Positions 49,405 to 57,293 of a stretch of 64,000 bases of DNA are shown here, piece after piece. How positions within the stretch are numbered: the stretch's first letter is position 1; each line of letters begins with the position of its first letter. The DNA is from Microbacteriaceae bacterium MWH-Ta3 (lineage in GTDB: Bacteria; Actinomycetota; Actinomycetes; Actinomycetales; Microbacteriaceae), in the NCBI GenBank assembly GCA_003053925.1, contig QBKD01000001.1:1480825-1544824 (forward strand). Direction: 5' to 3'. Position numbers and translations under genes: made by a program. The notes beneath the pieces are model-generated. The model saw only the letters and a program-made list of their open reading frames with translations. It had not been told where the DNA came from and did not search any database.

Positions 49405-50189
49405 TGAGTCTTGCGATCGATTTTCAGTCCGTTTCCGTTGTGCGCGATGGCGCCACCATCCTCGATTCCGTGACCTGGCAGGTGGATTCGTCGGAGCGAT
49501 GGGTGGTAATCGGGCCGAATGGGGCGGGCAAGACCACGCTTCTGCAGGTTGCCGCTTCGCATGAATATCCCACCTCGGGATCCGCCACCATCATTGGCGA
49601 CACACTGGGACAGTGCGATGTGAACGAACTGCGTCCTCGTATTGGGTTTGCCTCGACCGCACTGGCGCGTTTGATTCCCAACGACGAGACCGTTCTGGAC
49701 GCCGTCATGACCGCGGCGTGGGCCGTGACCGGCCGATGGACCGAGGAATACGAGGAGATCGACGAGCGCCGCGCCCGTCGCGTGTTGTCCGAGTGGTCGC
49801 TGGAGCACTTGGCAGACCGCCGATTTGGTTCGCTCTCGGATGGCGAACAAAAACGAGTGCAGATTGCTCGTGCGGTCATGACGGACCCCGAACTTCTCTT
49901 GTTGGACGAACCCGCCGCAAGCCTGGATTTGGGCGCACGCGAGGAACTCGTGGGCCTGTTGTCGGGCTACGCGACCATGAGCAGCGCTCCGGCCATGGTC
50001 ATGGTGACGCATCACGTGGAAGAGATTCCCGAGGGCTTCACCCACGCACTGGTCCTCAAGGACGGCGCAGTATTTGCTCAGGGACCACTCGATCAGGTCA
50101 TCACCGACACCGTTTTGTCGGGGGCTTTTGGAATTTCTTTGGAAGTTTCTCGAGCAAATGGGCGCATTAGTGCGCGCGGCACCCGCTAA
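49404..50189 (+). CDS. ABC transporter ATP-binding protein
   Basis: A 261-residue single ABC ATPase domain with Walker A GPNGAGKT (37-44), signature FGSLSDGEQKRV, Walker B ELLLLDEPAASLDLG and the switch histidine in MVTHHVEEIPEG. No permease is encoded nearby, so the partner is unknown. Close relatives are often labelled iron-complex or molybdate-type ATPases; the substrate cannot be assigned. It lies 12 bases after glgA/glgM. Confidence 0.88.
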   Translation: MSLAIDFQSVSVVRDGATILDSVTWQVDSSERWVVIGPNGAGKTTLLQVAASHEYPTSGSATIIGDTLGQCDVNELRPRIGFASTALARLIPNDETVLDAVMTAAWAVTGRWTEEYEEIDERRARRVLSEWSLEHLADRRFGSLSDGEQKRVQIARAVMTDPELLLLDEPAASLDLGAREELVGLLSGYATMSSAPAMVMVTHHVEEIPEGFTHALVLKDGAVFAQGPLDQVITDTVLSGAFGISLEVSRANGRISARGTR

Positions 50190-50195
50190 GTCTGA

Positions 50196-50201
50196 TACGC
50201 T
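50196..50201 (+). promoter_or_regulatory. Extended -10 of rpmE2
   Basis: TGATACGCT (50193-50201) is an extended -10 element with hexamer TACGCT. The leader of about 40 bases contains a 9-base tandem repeat TTGGCGCAT x2 (50208-50225). Confidence 0.55.
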
Positions 50202-50207
50202 TGTTTT

Positions 50208-50225
50208 TTGGCGCATTTGGCGCAT
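50208..50225 (+). repeat. Tandem 9-base repeat in the rpmE2 leader
   Basis: TTGGCGCAT occurs twice without interruption at or immediately after the predicted transcription start. Function unknown; it may simply be a short duplication. Confidence 0.6.
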
Positions 50226-50246
50226 TCCTTTAGACGTGAGGTAATC

Positions 50247-50498
50247 ATGAAGGCTGAAATTCACCCCGCATACAACGCTGTGGTATTCCGCGACCTTGCG
50301 AGCGGCGAGACTTTCCTCACCCGCTCGACGGTGTCGTCGGACAAGACCATCGAGTGGACCGACGGAAACACCTACCCGGTGATCGACGTTGAAATCTCGA
50401 GCGCATCGCACCCGTTCTACACGGGCAAGCAGCGCATCATGGACTCGGCCGGTCGTGTCGAGAAGTTCAACCAGCGCTACGCCGGTTTCGGACAGTAA
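50247..50498 (+). CDS. rpmE2: 50S ribosomal protein L31, type B
   Basis: An 83-residue large-subunit ribosomal protein that begins [16 protein letters not shown] and contains the conserved SHPFYTGKQ...[12 protein letters not shown]. The CxxC zinc pair of type A L31 is absent, so this is the zinc-independent form. ATG 50247 has GTGAGG upstream; an in-frame ATG does not occur earlier, and upstream alternative codons precede the likely transcript start. A terminator follows. Confidence 0.95.
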   Translation: MKAEIHPAYNAVVFRDLASGETFLTRSTVSSDKTIEWTDGNTYPVIDVEISSASHPFYTGKQRIMDSAGRVEKFNQRYAGFGQ

Positions 50499-50509
50499 TT
50501 CCGCTTACG

Positions 50510-50539
50510 CGAATGGCCGCCTCGAGGGGCGGCCATTCG
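50510..50539. terminator. Terminator after rpmE2
   Basis: A perfect 12-base-pair stem (CGAATGGCCGCC with GGCGGCCATTCG) with a six-base loop, followed by TCGTTT. It lies between convergent rpmE2 and the exonuclease gene and may serve both. Confidence 0.82.
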
Positions 50540-50580
50540 TCGTTTAACCAGGAATTCGCGTGCGACGCGATACGTTACGG

Positions 50581-51279
50581 CTAGCCGCCAAACAGGGGCC
50601 AGTCGCCCGCACCGGGACGGCTAACGGTACGGCCGTTCTTCGCCGCCCAGTCCGCGTACGATTCCGCCTGCTGACGCGCCCACACCGCAATACGGTCGTG
50701 GATCTCTGCGGTCGAACCCTGAAGTTCGGGCTTCTCGCCGTACTTCGCCAGAATTGCCTGCATCACACGACCGGCAGCAACGGCGTCGGACTTCGCCTCG
50801 TGTGCATCGTCGAGGACCACGCCGTAGACATCGCAGGCGTCCACCAATCGCCGCGAGCCCTTGCGGTAGGTGTCGAGCTTCTTGTCCACAATCAGAGGGT
50901 CAAAAATCGGCTTGGCGGGGGACAACGGAGCCACACCGTTGCGCAGTGCGTCGTAGTGCAGCAACGAGAAGTCGTAGGCCGCGTTGTACGCCACAACGGG
51001 GATGTCGGCGGCAAAGAGCGCGCGCAGTGCCTCGACGACCTCGGAGACCACCTGAGCGGCGGGGCGGCCTTCGGCACGTGCACGTTCCGTCGTGAAACCG
51101 TGCACACTGGCCGCTATTGCGGGAATTTCGATACCCGGATCCGCAATCCACGCCGTGCTTTCAATAACAGCACCCGACGCATCGAGCACGCCCACAAAGG
51201 CGGTCACCACGCGTTCTGTGCGTACGTCGAGTCCGGTTGTTTCTAAATCAAAGACGCCAATGCGTTCCGCGTAGTTCAT
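50581..51279 (-). CDS. DnaQ-like 3'-5' exonuclease
   Basis: A 232-residue DEDDh exonuclease of the DNA polymerase III epsilon family. The motifs are ExoI (FDLETTG), ExoII (VVAYNAAYDFSLLHYD) and ExoIII (HEAKSDAVAAGRV). No BRCT or GIY-YIG extension is present. It could be a stand-alone repair exonuclease or a proofreading subunit; the sequence does not decide. ATG 51279 coincides with the predicted transcription start. Confidence 0.9.
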   Translation of the reverse strand: MNYAERIGVFDLETTGLDVRTERVVTAFVGVLDASGAVIESTAWIADPGIEIPAIAASVHGFTTERARAEGRPAAQVVSEVVEALRALFAADIPVVAYNAAYDFSLLHYDALRNGVAPLSPAKPIFDPLIVDKKLDTYRKGSRRLVDACDVYGVVLDDAHEAKSDAVAAGRVMQAILAKYGEKPELQGSTAEIHDRIAVWARQQAESYADWAAKNGRTVSRPGAGDWPLFGG

Positions 51280-51291
51280 GGCTTCAGCCTA
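51279..51291 (-). promoter_or_regulatory. Leaderless-type -10 element of the exonuclease gene
   Basis: On the minus strand TAGGCT (51291-51286), six bases (GAAGCC), then ATG at 51279. It lies in the short gap after treS. Confidence 0.7.
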
Positions 51292-51304
51292 AGGCCGACC
51301 TCTG

Positions 51305-52972
51305 TCACGGACCCAGTACGAGCCAGTGCCACGCACGAGGCGCCAGCTCTAGCGCAAGCGTTCCCGAGTCGTCGGTGGCTCCAACGGGTGCGCCCGACAC
51401 GACATCCAGCAGCGTGACGTGCGGCGAGCCCACGGCTAGTTCGACCGCAACCGGTTCCGTCGCAAACGAGAACACGCACAACACGGTGTCGCCTCGGCCT
51501 GATTCGGGGGCACGTACAAACGACAAAACGGAATCGTTCGAGGCCTCGACCAAGGTCATGGTTCCCGTACCGAACACGTCCATCCGACGGCGCAGCGCCA
51601 ACATGTCGCGCGTCCAGTTCAGGATCGATGCGGGGTTGGGTTCCTGCGAAGCAACGTTTACGGCGTGAGGTCCGAACGTCTCGGTGGACACGAGCGGCAG
51701 ATACAGCGCATCGGCGGGTGCCTCAGAGAACCCGCCATTTGCGCCGTCCGTCCACTGCATGGGAGTGCGCGACGCATCGCGGTCGTCGAGCCAAATGTCG
51801 TCGCCCATCCCAATTTCGTCGCCGTAATACAGGAAGGGGCTGCCGGGCAAGGACAACAGCAGTGCATTTGCCAGATCGAGCTGTGCGCGGTCGTTGTCCA
51901 ACAACGGCGCAAGGCGACGACGGATTCCCACGTTGACCTTCATCCGAGGCTCCGGCGAATACCATTCGTACATTTGGGCACGCTGTTCGTCGGTCACCAT
52001 TTCGAGCGTCAATTCATCGTGGTTACGCAGGAACACGCCCCACGCCGAACCCTGCGGGGTCTCGGGAAGTTCGCGCAGCGTCGACACCAGGCCTGCTGCG
52101 GTTCCCGCACGCAGCGAATAGAAGATGTGCGGCATCACGGGGAAATTGAAGGCCATGTGGCATTCGGGTGCCTCGGGGCTACCGAAATAGTCCACTACTT
52201 CCTGGGGTTGCTGGCACGCCTCGGCCACCAGCATGCGGCCCGGGTACTCACGGTCCATCATGGCGCGAAGCTTGGCAATAAATTCGTGCGTGGGGGGTTC
52301 GGATTCACCCGTGTTGCCCTCGGTGACATACAGGTAGGGAATTGCATCGAGGCGGAAGCCATCGACACCCTTCTCCAACCAGAATCGCGCAATATCCATC
52401 ACGGCATCGTGAACGGCCGGGTTTTCGAAGTTCAGGTCGGGCTGGTGTGAGAAGAATCGGTGCCAGTAATACTGACCACGCGCCTCGTCGTACGCCCAGT
52501 TTGACGTTTCCGTGTCGGTGAAGATGATGCGCACATTGCTGAACGCCGTGTCGGTATCGCGCCATACGTAGAAATCGCCATACGGTCCAGTGGGGTCGGT
52601 GCGCGAAGCCTGGAACCATTCGTGCTGGTCCGAGGTGTGGTTAATCACGAAGTCGATTACAACGCGCATGCCCCGAGCGTGTGCACCGGCCAGGAACTCG
52701 TCGAAGTCGGCCATCGATCCGTAGGTCGGAAGAACCGCGCGGTAGTCCGCAATGTCGTACCCACCGTCGCGCAGCGGCGACTGGAAGAACGGGGGAAGCC
52801 AAATAGCGTCGATACCCAACCATTGCAGGTAATCGAGCTTCTCGATCATTCCGCGAAAATCACCGTAGCCATCCGCGTTGGTGTCCTGGAACGAGCGAAC
52901 CATGACTTCATAGAAAACTGCTTTGCGGTACCACTCGGGTTCGGTGGACACGGTGATGGTGGAGTTGTTCAC
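51305..52972 (-). CDS. treS: Trehalose synthase (maltose alpha-D-glucosyltransferase)
   Basis: GH13 enzyme that interconverts maltose and trehalose, 555 residues. The TreS-specific motifs are WYRKAVFYEVMVRSFQD, GFRLDAIPYLY with the nucleophile Asp, LVAEACQQPQE with the acid/base Glu, and LRNHDELTLEMVTDEQ with the third acidic residue. The C-terminal beta domain ends APRAWHWLVLGP. No fused maltokinase domain is present. GTG 52972 has GAAAGG upstream. It works with glgC and glgA/glgM in alpha-glucan and trehalose metabolism. Confidence 0.94.
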   Translation of the reverse strand: MNNSTITVSTEPEWYRKAVFYEVMVRSFQDTNADGYGDFRGMIEKLDYLQWLGIDAIWLPPFFQSPLRDGGYDIADYRAVLPTYGSMADFDEFLAGAHARGMRVVIDFVINHTSDQHEWFQASRTDPTGPYGDFYVWRDTDTAFSNVRIIFTDTETSNWAYDEARGQYYWHRFFSHQPDLNFENPAVHDAVMDIARFWLEKGVDGFRLDAIPYLYVTEGNTGESEPPTHEFIAKLRAMMDREYPGRMLVAEACQQPQEVVDYFGSPEAPECHMAFNFPVMPHIFYSLRAGTAAGLVSTLRELPETPQGSAWGVFLRNHDELTLEMVTDEQRAQMYEWYSPEPRMKVNVGIRRRLAPLLDNDRAQLDLANALLLSLPGSPFLYYGDEIGMGDDIWLDDRDASRTPMQWTDGANGGFSEAPADALYLPLVSTETFGPHAVNVASQEPNPASILNWTRDMLALRRRMDVFGTGTMTLVEASNDSVLSFVRAPESGRGDTVLCVFSFATEPVAVELAVGSPHVTLLDVVSGAPVGATDDSGTLALELAPRAWHWLVLGP

Positions 52973-53002
52973 GGGGAACCTTTCGAGCAGAGGCGGCACG
53001 TC

Positions 53003-53008
53003 ATATTA
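53003..53008 (-). promoter_or_regulatory. Candidate -10 of treS (TAATAT)
   Basis: On the minus strand TAATAT lies about 30 bases before the GTG start. It leaves a short leader containing the GAAAGG ribosome binding site. No clear -35 was identified. Confidence 0.45.
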
Positions 53009-53027
53009 CGCCACTCGAGTGCCGCCG

Positions 53028-53040
53028 TAAACTGGCGACA
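53028..53040 (+). promoter_or_regulatory. Leaderless-type -10 element of the alpha/beta hydrolase gene
   Basis: TAAACT (53028-53033), six bases (GGCGAC), then ATG 53040. Divergent from treS. Confidence 0.7.
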
Positions 53041-53930
53041 TGACGGTTCCGTACCCTTACCCTGAAATTCTCGCGCATCGAAGCGCAATTCAAAAGTCGA
53101 GAATGATTTCGGGCGCGGACACGCACTGGTGGGTGTATCCCGCCGACCGCGATTCGCCCATCGCCGTGCTCATTCATGGCTTTCGCGGCGACCACCACGG
53201 GTTGGAACTTTTCGCCGATGCCATGAGCGAATACACCGTCATCATTCCCGATCTTCCGGGATTTGGCAGCAGCTCACCCTTCGAGGACGAATCCCACACA
53301 ATCGACGACTATGGCCGATGGTTGCGTGATTTCCTGACTGAAATGAATCTGACCGACGTACCCGTGTTAGGGCATTCCTTCGGGTCGATTGTGGTGTCCA
53401 ACGCCCTTCGCGGGCCTCGCACCGCTCCGATCATTCTGGTCAACCCCATTGCGCAGCCAGCCCTGGAAGGCCCCAACCGATTCGCAACCCGGGTGGCGTC
53501 GCTGTGGTACGAACTCGGTGCGAAACTGCCGGTCAAGCAGGGTTTAACTATGCTGTCGTGGCCTGTGATGGTGCGCGCGATGAGCGTGTTGATGGCCAAA
53601 TCGAAGGACAAGCCGTTACGCAAGTGGATTCACTCGCAGCACGACATGTATTTCTCGAGCTTCATGGATCGCACGGCACTTCTGGGTGCCTATTACGCGT
53701 CGATCACATCGAATGTCGGACAATTTGCTGCAGACATCGAGGCGCCCACGCTGTTGATCGCCGCCGAACTGGATGACATCACACCGGTGTCGGTGCAGGA
53801 AGACTTGGCAACGAAATTCCCCCGTGCCGAACTGCACGTGATTCCGGGCAGCGGCCACCTTGTGCACTACGAAGAGCCGATTTTGGTGGCCCAGCACATT
53901 CGCGAATTTTTGGGGCGACTCGCCAACTAG
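53040..53930 (+). CDS. Alpha/beta hydrolase
   Basis: A 296-residue alpha/beta-hydrolase-fold protein. The oxyanion region HGFRGDHHGLELF, nucleophile elbow LGHSFGSIVVSN (Ser) and the final catalytic His in PGSGHLVHYEEP are seen, with Asp expected in ELDDITPV. No signal peptide is apparent. The substrate is unknown. Its last four bases overlap the convergent ybaK-like gene. Confidence 0.88.
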   Translation: MTVPYPYPEILAHRSAIQKSRMISGADTHWWVYPADRDSPIAVLIHGFRGDHHGLELFADAMSEYTVIIPDLPGFGSSSPFEDESHTIDDYGRWLRDFLTEMNLTDVPVLGHSFGSIVVSNALRGPRTAPIILVNPIAQPALEGPNRFATRVASLWYELGAKLPVKQGLTMLSWPVMVRAMSVLMAKSKDKPLRKWIHSQHDMYFSSFMDRTALLGAYYASITSNVGQFAADIEAPTLLIAAELDDITPVSVQEDLATKFPRAELHVIPGSGHLVHYEEPILVAQHIREFLGRLAN

Positions 53931-54436
53931 TCGGCGGATACCTGTCCCACGCCCACGGGCATAGGGGTTCCCGCGGTGATGCGCACCAGTTCCGCAAACG
54001 AGGTGGGGAACACGTAGTGCGGGTGTCCGCCAGCGGCCCATACTTCATCCCAGGTCGCCAAGTGGGTATCCACGATCGTGCGCAAGGGAGCAGGGTGACC
54101 CACGGGTGCCACGCCGCCAATCGGCTGACCGGTTGCACGGCGCACGAAATCGGCATCGGGGCGCCGCACGGAATTCACACCCAGTGTGCGCGCCAACGCA
54201 TCGGTATCCACTCGATGTGCACCCGATGTCATGACCAATACGGGTTCGCCGTCGGCATCAAAGATCAACGAATTGGCAATCTGACCCACCTCGATACCCA
54301 ACTGTTCTGCAGCGGCGACGGCAGTGGGGGACGGTTCGATGGTTTCCACGATGCGCCCGGCAACATCGGCGGCAATCAGTGCTGCATGAACGCGCTGACC
54401 GTTCGGGTGTAGTTCGGTGACCGCTCGATATGCCAT
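53927..54436 (-). CDS. YbaK/EbsC-family aminoacyl-tRNA deacylase
   Basis: A 169-residue protein of the YbaK/ProX editing family, which hydrolyses mischarged tRNAs, usually Cys- or Ala-tRNA(Pro). Typical features are ANSLIFDADGEPVLVMTSGAHRVD, the ATGQPIGGVAPVGHP motif that forms the active-site loop, and a C-terminal strand ending LVRITAG. It follows the histidine phosphatase gene by three bases, so the two are co-transcribed. Confidence 0.92.
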   Translation of the reverse strand: MAYRAVTELHPNGQRVHAALIAADVAGRIVETIEPSPTAVAAAEQLGIEVGQIANSLIFDADGEPVLVMTSGAHRVDTDALARTLGVNSVRRPDADFVRRATGQPIGGVAPVGHPAPLRTIVDTHLATWDEVWAAGGHPHYVFPTSFAELVRITAGTPMPVGVGQVSAD

Positions 54437-54439
54437 GGG

Positions 54440-55078
54440 CTAGTTTCCTTCGTGCTCGCGGTGTTCCAACGGGTTCTGATCCTCCCAATCGGGCAGGGTC
54501 GGGTCGTCGGTTTCCACATCCAGCTCATCGTTGAATCTCACGAGGCTCAAGCCTGTGTCCGAGTGAAAGAACGTGTGCACGGATCCATTGGCGATGCGCT
54601 CGTGCAGGTATTGACCGGGCGCCGCACCCTGCAGCGCGGCACGAATAACGCCACCGTGCGCGACCAGCAGAATGTGCTTCCCGGGATAGTCCGACGCGAT
54701 TTCGTGCATGGCATTCAACACGCGGTCCATGACCTCGTCGCGGCTTTCGCGGCCCGGCACGTCGGCGTGACCGGGGTAGCGCGATTCCAGTTCGGCCCCC
54801 GTCAGGCCCTCGGCGTCGCCATAATTGCGCTCGCGAATACCGCTGTGGGTTGCGGGGGTGGGGTGGCCAATCTGTTCGGCGATGATTGCAGCCGTTTCCA
54901 TTGCACGCCCCAGCGGGCTGCTGACAATGAGGTCCCAGGAATGCCGTGCCAGCTTTTCGCCCGTTTCACGAGCCTGCACGCGCCCCAACTCGTTCAACGG
55001 AATGTCCGTCGACCCCTGGATTCGGCCGGCCTTGTTCCAGTCGGTTTCGCCGTGTCGTACAAGAGAAAAATAGGTCAC
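54440..55078 (-). CDS. Histidine phosphatase family protein
   Basis: A 212-residue phosphoglycerate-mutase-like phosphatase. It begins YFSLVRHGETDWN, the RHGE motif bearing the phospho-histidine, and has SSPLGRAMETAAII, RERNYGDAEGL and the second catalytic histidine in LLVAHGGVIRAAL. The cofactor-dependent mutase insertions are absent, so a phosphatase role is more likely than glycolytic mutase. GTG 55078 coincides with the predicted transcript start. Confidence 0.9.
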   Translation of the reverse strand: MTYFSLVRHGETDWNKAGRIQGSTDIPLNELGRVQARETGEKLARHSWDLIVSSPLGRAMETAAIIAEQIGHPTPATHSGIRERNYGDAEGLTGAELESRYPGHADVPGRESRDEVMDRVLNAMHEIASDYPGKHILLVAHGGVIRAALQGAAPGQYLHERIANGSVHTFFHSDTGLSLVRFNDELDVETDDPTLPDWEDQNPLEHREHEGN

Positions 55079-55090
55079 GCCACCAGTCTA
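55078..55090 (-). promoter_or_regulatory. Leaderless-type -10 element of the histidine phosphatase-ybaK unit
   Basis: On the minus strand TAGACT (55090-55085), six bases (GGTGGC), then GTG at 55078. Confidence 0.68.
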
Positions 55091-55161
55091 AGCATCGGTC
55101 CCGTTGACGAATACGCGGGGTGCAACTGTCGTGCCCCAGCACGAGTCTCGGCGCGCCCCGA

Positions 55162-55167
55162 TAGGCT
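55162..55167 (+). promoter_or_regulatory. -10 element of the SpoU-type methyltransferase gene
   Basis: TAGGCT is placed 18 bases before ATG 55186. The short leader contains GGAGG (55175-55179), so this is a leadered start with a good Shine-Dalgarno, in contrast to its neighbours. Confidence 0.55.
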
Positions 55168-55185
55168 TGCCGACGGAGGTTGCTC

Positions 55186-55992
55186 ATGCGCGTAGTACAG
55201 GTCACGGGCCGTGATCACCCCGAATTGAACGATTTCACCAACCTCACCGACGTGGCACTGCGCCGTATCTCCGAGCCCGAACGTGGTCTGTATCTGGCCG
55301 AATCTGTCAAGGTTATTGCGCGCGCAATCGCCGCCGGTCACACCCCACTGTCGGTTCTCACATTGGACAAGTGGCTACCGCAACTCGAACCGGTCCTCGC
55401 GGACTGGGATATTCCCGTGTTTGTCGCAAATTCCGCCGTACTCGAAGGCATCACGGGCTTTGATTTGCACCGCGGGGCCATCGCATCCATGCGCCGGCCG
55501 ATTCTGCCGAGTGTTGCCGACGTCATCCGCTCGGCTCGGCGTGTGGTGATTCTGGAAAACATCGTCGACCACACCAATGTGGGCGCTATTTTCCGCAGCG
55601 TGGCAGCACTGGGCGCCGATGCAGTATTGGTGACTCCCGAATGCGCCGATCCGCTGTACCGACGCAGCGTACGCGTGTCGATGGGCACGGTTCTGCAGGT
55701 TCCGTGGACCCGTGTGCCATCGTGGCCCGACGGCCTGCGCGAATTGCGTGACGCCGGTTTCACCGTGGCGTCGCTGGCACTGACCGATGACTCGATTTCG
55801 CTCGATGAGCTGTGCGCCGAGTCTCACGATCGAATTGCCGTCGTATTTGGCACGGAAGGACACGGTCTGGCGGAATCGACTCTGGCCGCCAGCGACCGCG
55901 TGGTCATGATTCCCATGATGCACGGCGTGGATTCCTTGAACGTTGCCGCGGCCGCCGCGGTCACGTTGTATGCACTGCGCCCCTCTGCCTGA
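55186..55992 (+). CDS. TrmH/SpoU-family RNA methyltransferase
   Basis: A 268-residue SPOUT-type 2'-O-methyltransferase acting on rRNA or tRNA. The three family motifs are VILENIVDHTNVGAIFRSVAALGAD, VFGTEGHGL and IPMMHGVDSLNVAAAAA, which form the knotted AdoMet site. An N-terminal substrate-binding extension (ERGLYLAESVKVI) is present. ATG 55186 is preferred over an in-frame TTG two codons earlier because of the well-spaced GGAGG. The RNA target is not inferable. Confidence 0.92.
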   Translation: MRVVQVTGRDHPELNDFTNLTDVALRRISEPERGLYLAESVKVIARAIAAGHTPLSVLTLDKWLPQLEPVLADWDIPVFVANSAVLEGITGFDLHRGAIASMRRPILPSVADVIRSARRVVILENIVDHTNVGAIFRSVAALGADAVLVTPECADPLYRRSVRVSMGTVLQVPWTRVPSWPDGLRELRDAGFTVASLALTDDSISLDELCAESHDRIAVVFGTEGHGLAESTLAASDRVVMIPMMHGVDSLNVAAAAAVTLYALRPSA

Positions 55993-56006
55993 CGCACAAT
56001 TGACCT

Positions 56007-57293
56007 ATGGGCAAGCAGGACGGATCGGGTCGGCACGTTACGGTCGGCGACGTCGATGATTCGGGCACGCCATTTCTGCATATTGATATGGATGCCTTCT
56101 TCGCCTCGGTCGAGGAACTGGACGACCCCAGCCTGCGCGGCACACCCGTTATTGTGGGCGGTTCCGCGGGCCGCGGTGTGGTGAGCGCGGCGAATTACGC
56201 CGCCCGCGCCTACGGCGTGAATTCCGCCATGCCCATGTCCATTGCCCTGCGCCGTTGCCCGCATGCCACGGTGCGCCGGCCGCGTTTCGAACGCTATTCG
56301 CAGATCTCGCGCCAGGTTTTTGATATTTTCCGGACCTTCACGCCGTTGGTCCAGCCCCTGTCGATCGACGAAGCCTTCCTCGATGTGTCGGGAGCGCGGG
56401 AACTGTTTGGCTCGCCACAGCACATAGCCCAACTGATTCGCGACGCGGTGCGCGAACAGGTGGGTTTGACGTGTTCGGTGGGTGTGGCCTCGTCGATGTT
56501 TGTCGCCAAAGTGGCGTCGTCGCGGGCAAAACCCGACGGCCTGCTGGTGGTGCCCGCACCGGACACCCAAACGTTTCTGGCAGGGCTTCCGATTTCGGCA
56601 CTGTGGGGAGTTGGCCCGGTGACGGCGAAGCGTCTGGCGAATTTCGGTGTGCTGTCAATTTCCGATGTACAGACCGCCGGGGTGGGTTCGTTGACCCCCA
56701 TCCTGGGCGAGCGCATGGCTCAGCACATTCACAACCTGGCGTTGGGCATCGATCCGCGTGCGGTGTCGGACGATCGTCGTGACAAAAGCATTGGGCATTC
56801 ATCGACCTTCCACACCGACCTCACGGCACGTGCAGACTGCGACCGCGCGGTGTTGCGTTTCGCCACCGATGTGTCGGCACGGTTGCGTGCGCACGGCCTG
56901 GTTGCGCACACCGTGGTTCTCACGGTGCGGTTCGGTGACTGGACCACCATTACGCGCTCTCACACCATGACCGAGCCCACCGACGTGACGAAACGTATTG
57001 CCGACGAGGCGCGGCACCTGTTGTCGGCGGTGTCGGGTATCGAGCGCGGTGTGCGGTTATTGGGTGTCCGCGTGGAAAACCTTGTGGGCGATCGCGCCTC
57101 GGATGTGCTGTGGGACGACCCCGATGAGTGGCGCACAATGGACGAGGTTGTCGATGCGGTGGCGGCGAAGTTCGGACGGAATACGGTGACACCCGCGTCG
57201 TTGTTGCGTCCCCGCGGTGCGCGACGCGCCTCTGGACAACCGGAACCACGGAAGCCACGTGGCGATTCGGCGGGGTCATCGGAAATCTCGTGA
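56007..57293 (+). CDS. dinB: DNA polymerase IV (Y family)
   Basis: Translesion polymerase of 428 residues. After a 22-residue polar extension, the catalytic motif FLHIDMDAFFASVEE supplies D27, and SIDEAFLDVSG supplies D121 and E122. Helix-hairpin-helix and little-finger regions follow. The C-terminal tail is rich in Pro, Arg and Ser and has no obvious beta-clamp motif. A degenerate -10 (CACAAT, 55995-56000) is placed six bases before the ATG. Its last 18 bases overlap the convergent dnaE2, so two error-prone polymerases lie tail to tail. Confidence 0.94.
   Translation: MGKQDGSGRHVTVGDVDDSGTPFLHIDMDAFFASVEELDDPSLRGTPVIVGGSAGRGVVSAANYAARAYGVNSAMPMSIALRRCPHATVRRPRFERYSQISRQVFDIFRTFTPLVQPLSIDEAFLDVSGARELFGSPQHIAQLIRDAVREQVGLTCSVGVASSMFVAKVASSRAKPDGLLVVPAPDTQTFLAGLPISALWGVGPVTAKRLANFGVLSISDVQTAGVGSLTPILGERMAQHIHNLALGIDPRAVSDDRRDKSIGHSSTFHTDLTARADCDRAVLRFATDVSARLRAHGLVAHTVVLTVRFGDWTTITRSHTMTEPTDVTKRIADEARHLLSAVSGIERGVRLLGVRVENLVGDRASDVLWDDPDEWRTMDEVVDAVAAKFGRNTVTPASLLRPRGARRASGQPEPRKPRGDSAGSSEIS

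Noticed and set aside
48897..50411. A 504-codon open frame antisense to three genes
   Set aside because: It runs across glgA/glgM, the ABC ATPase and rpmE2; a real gene would not mirror three unrelated conserved genes.
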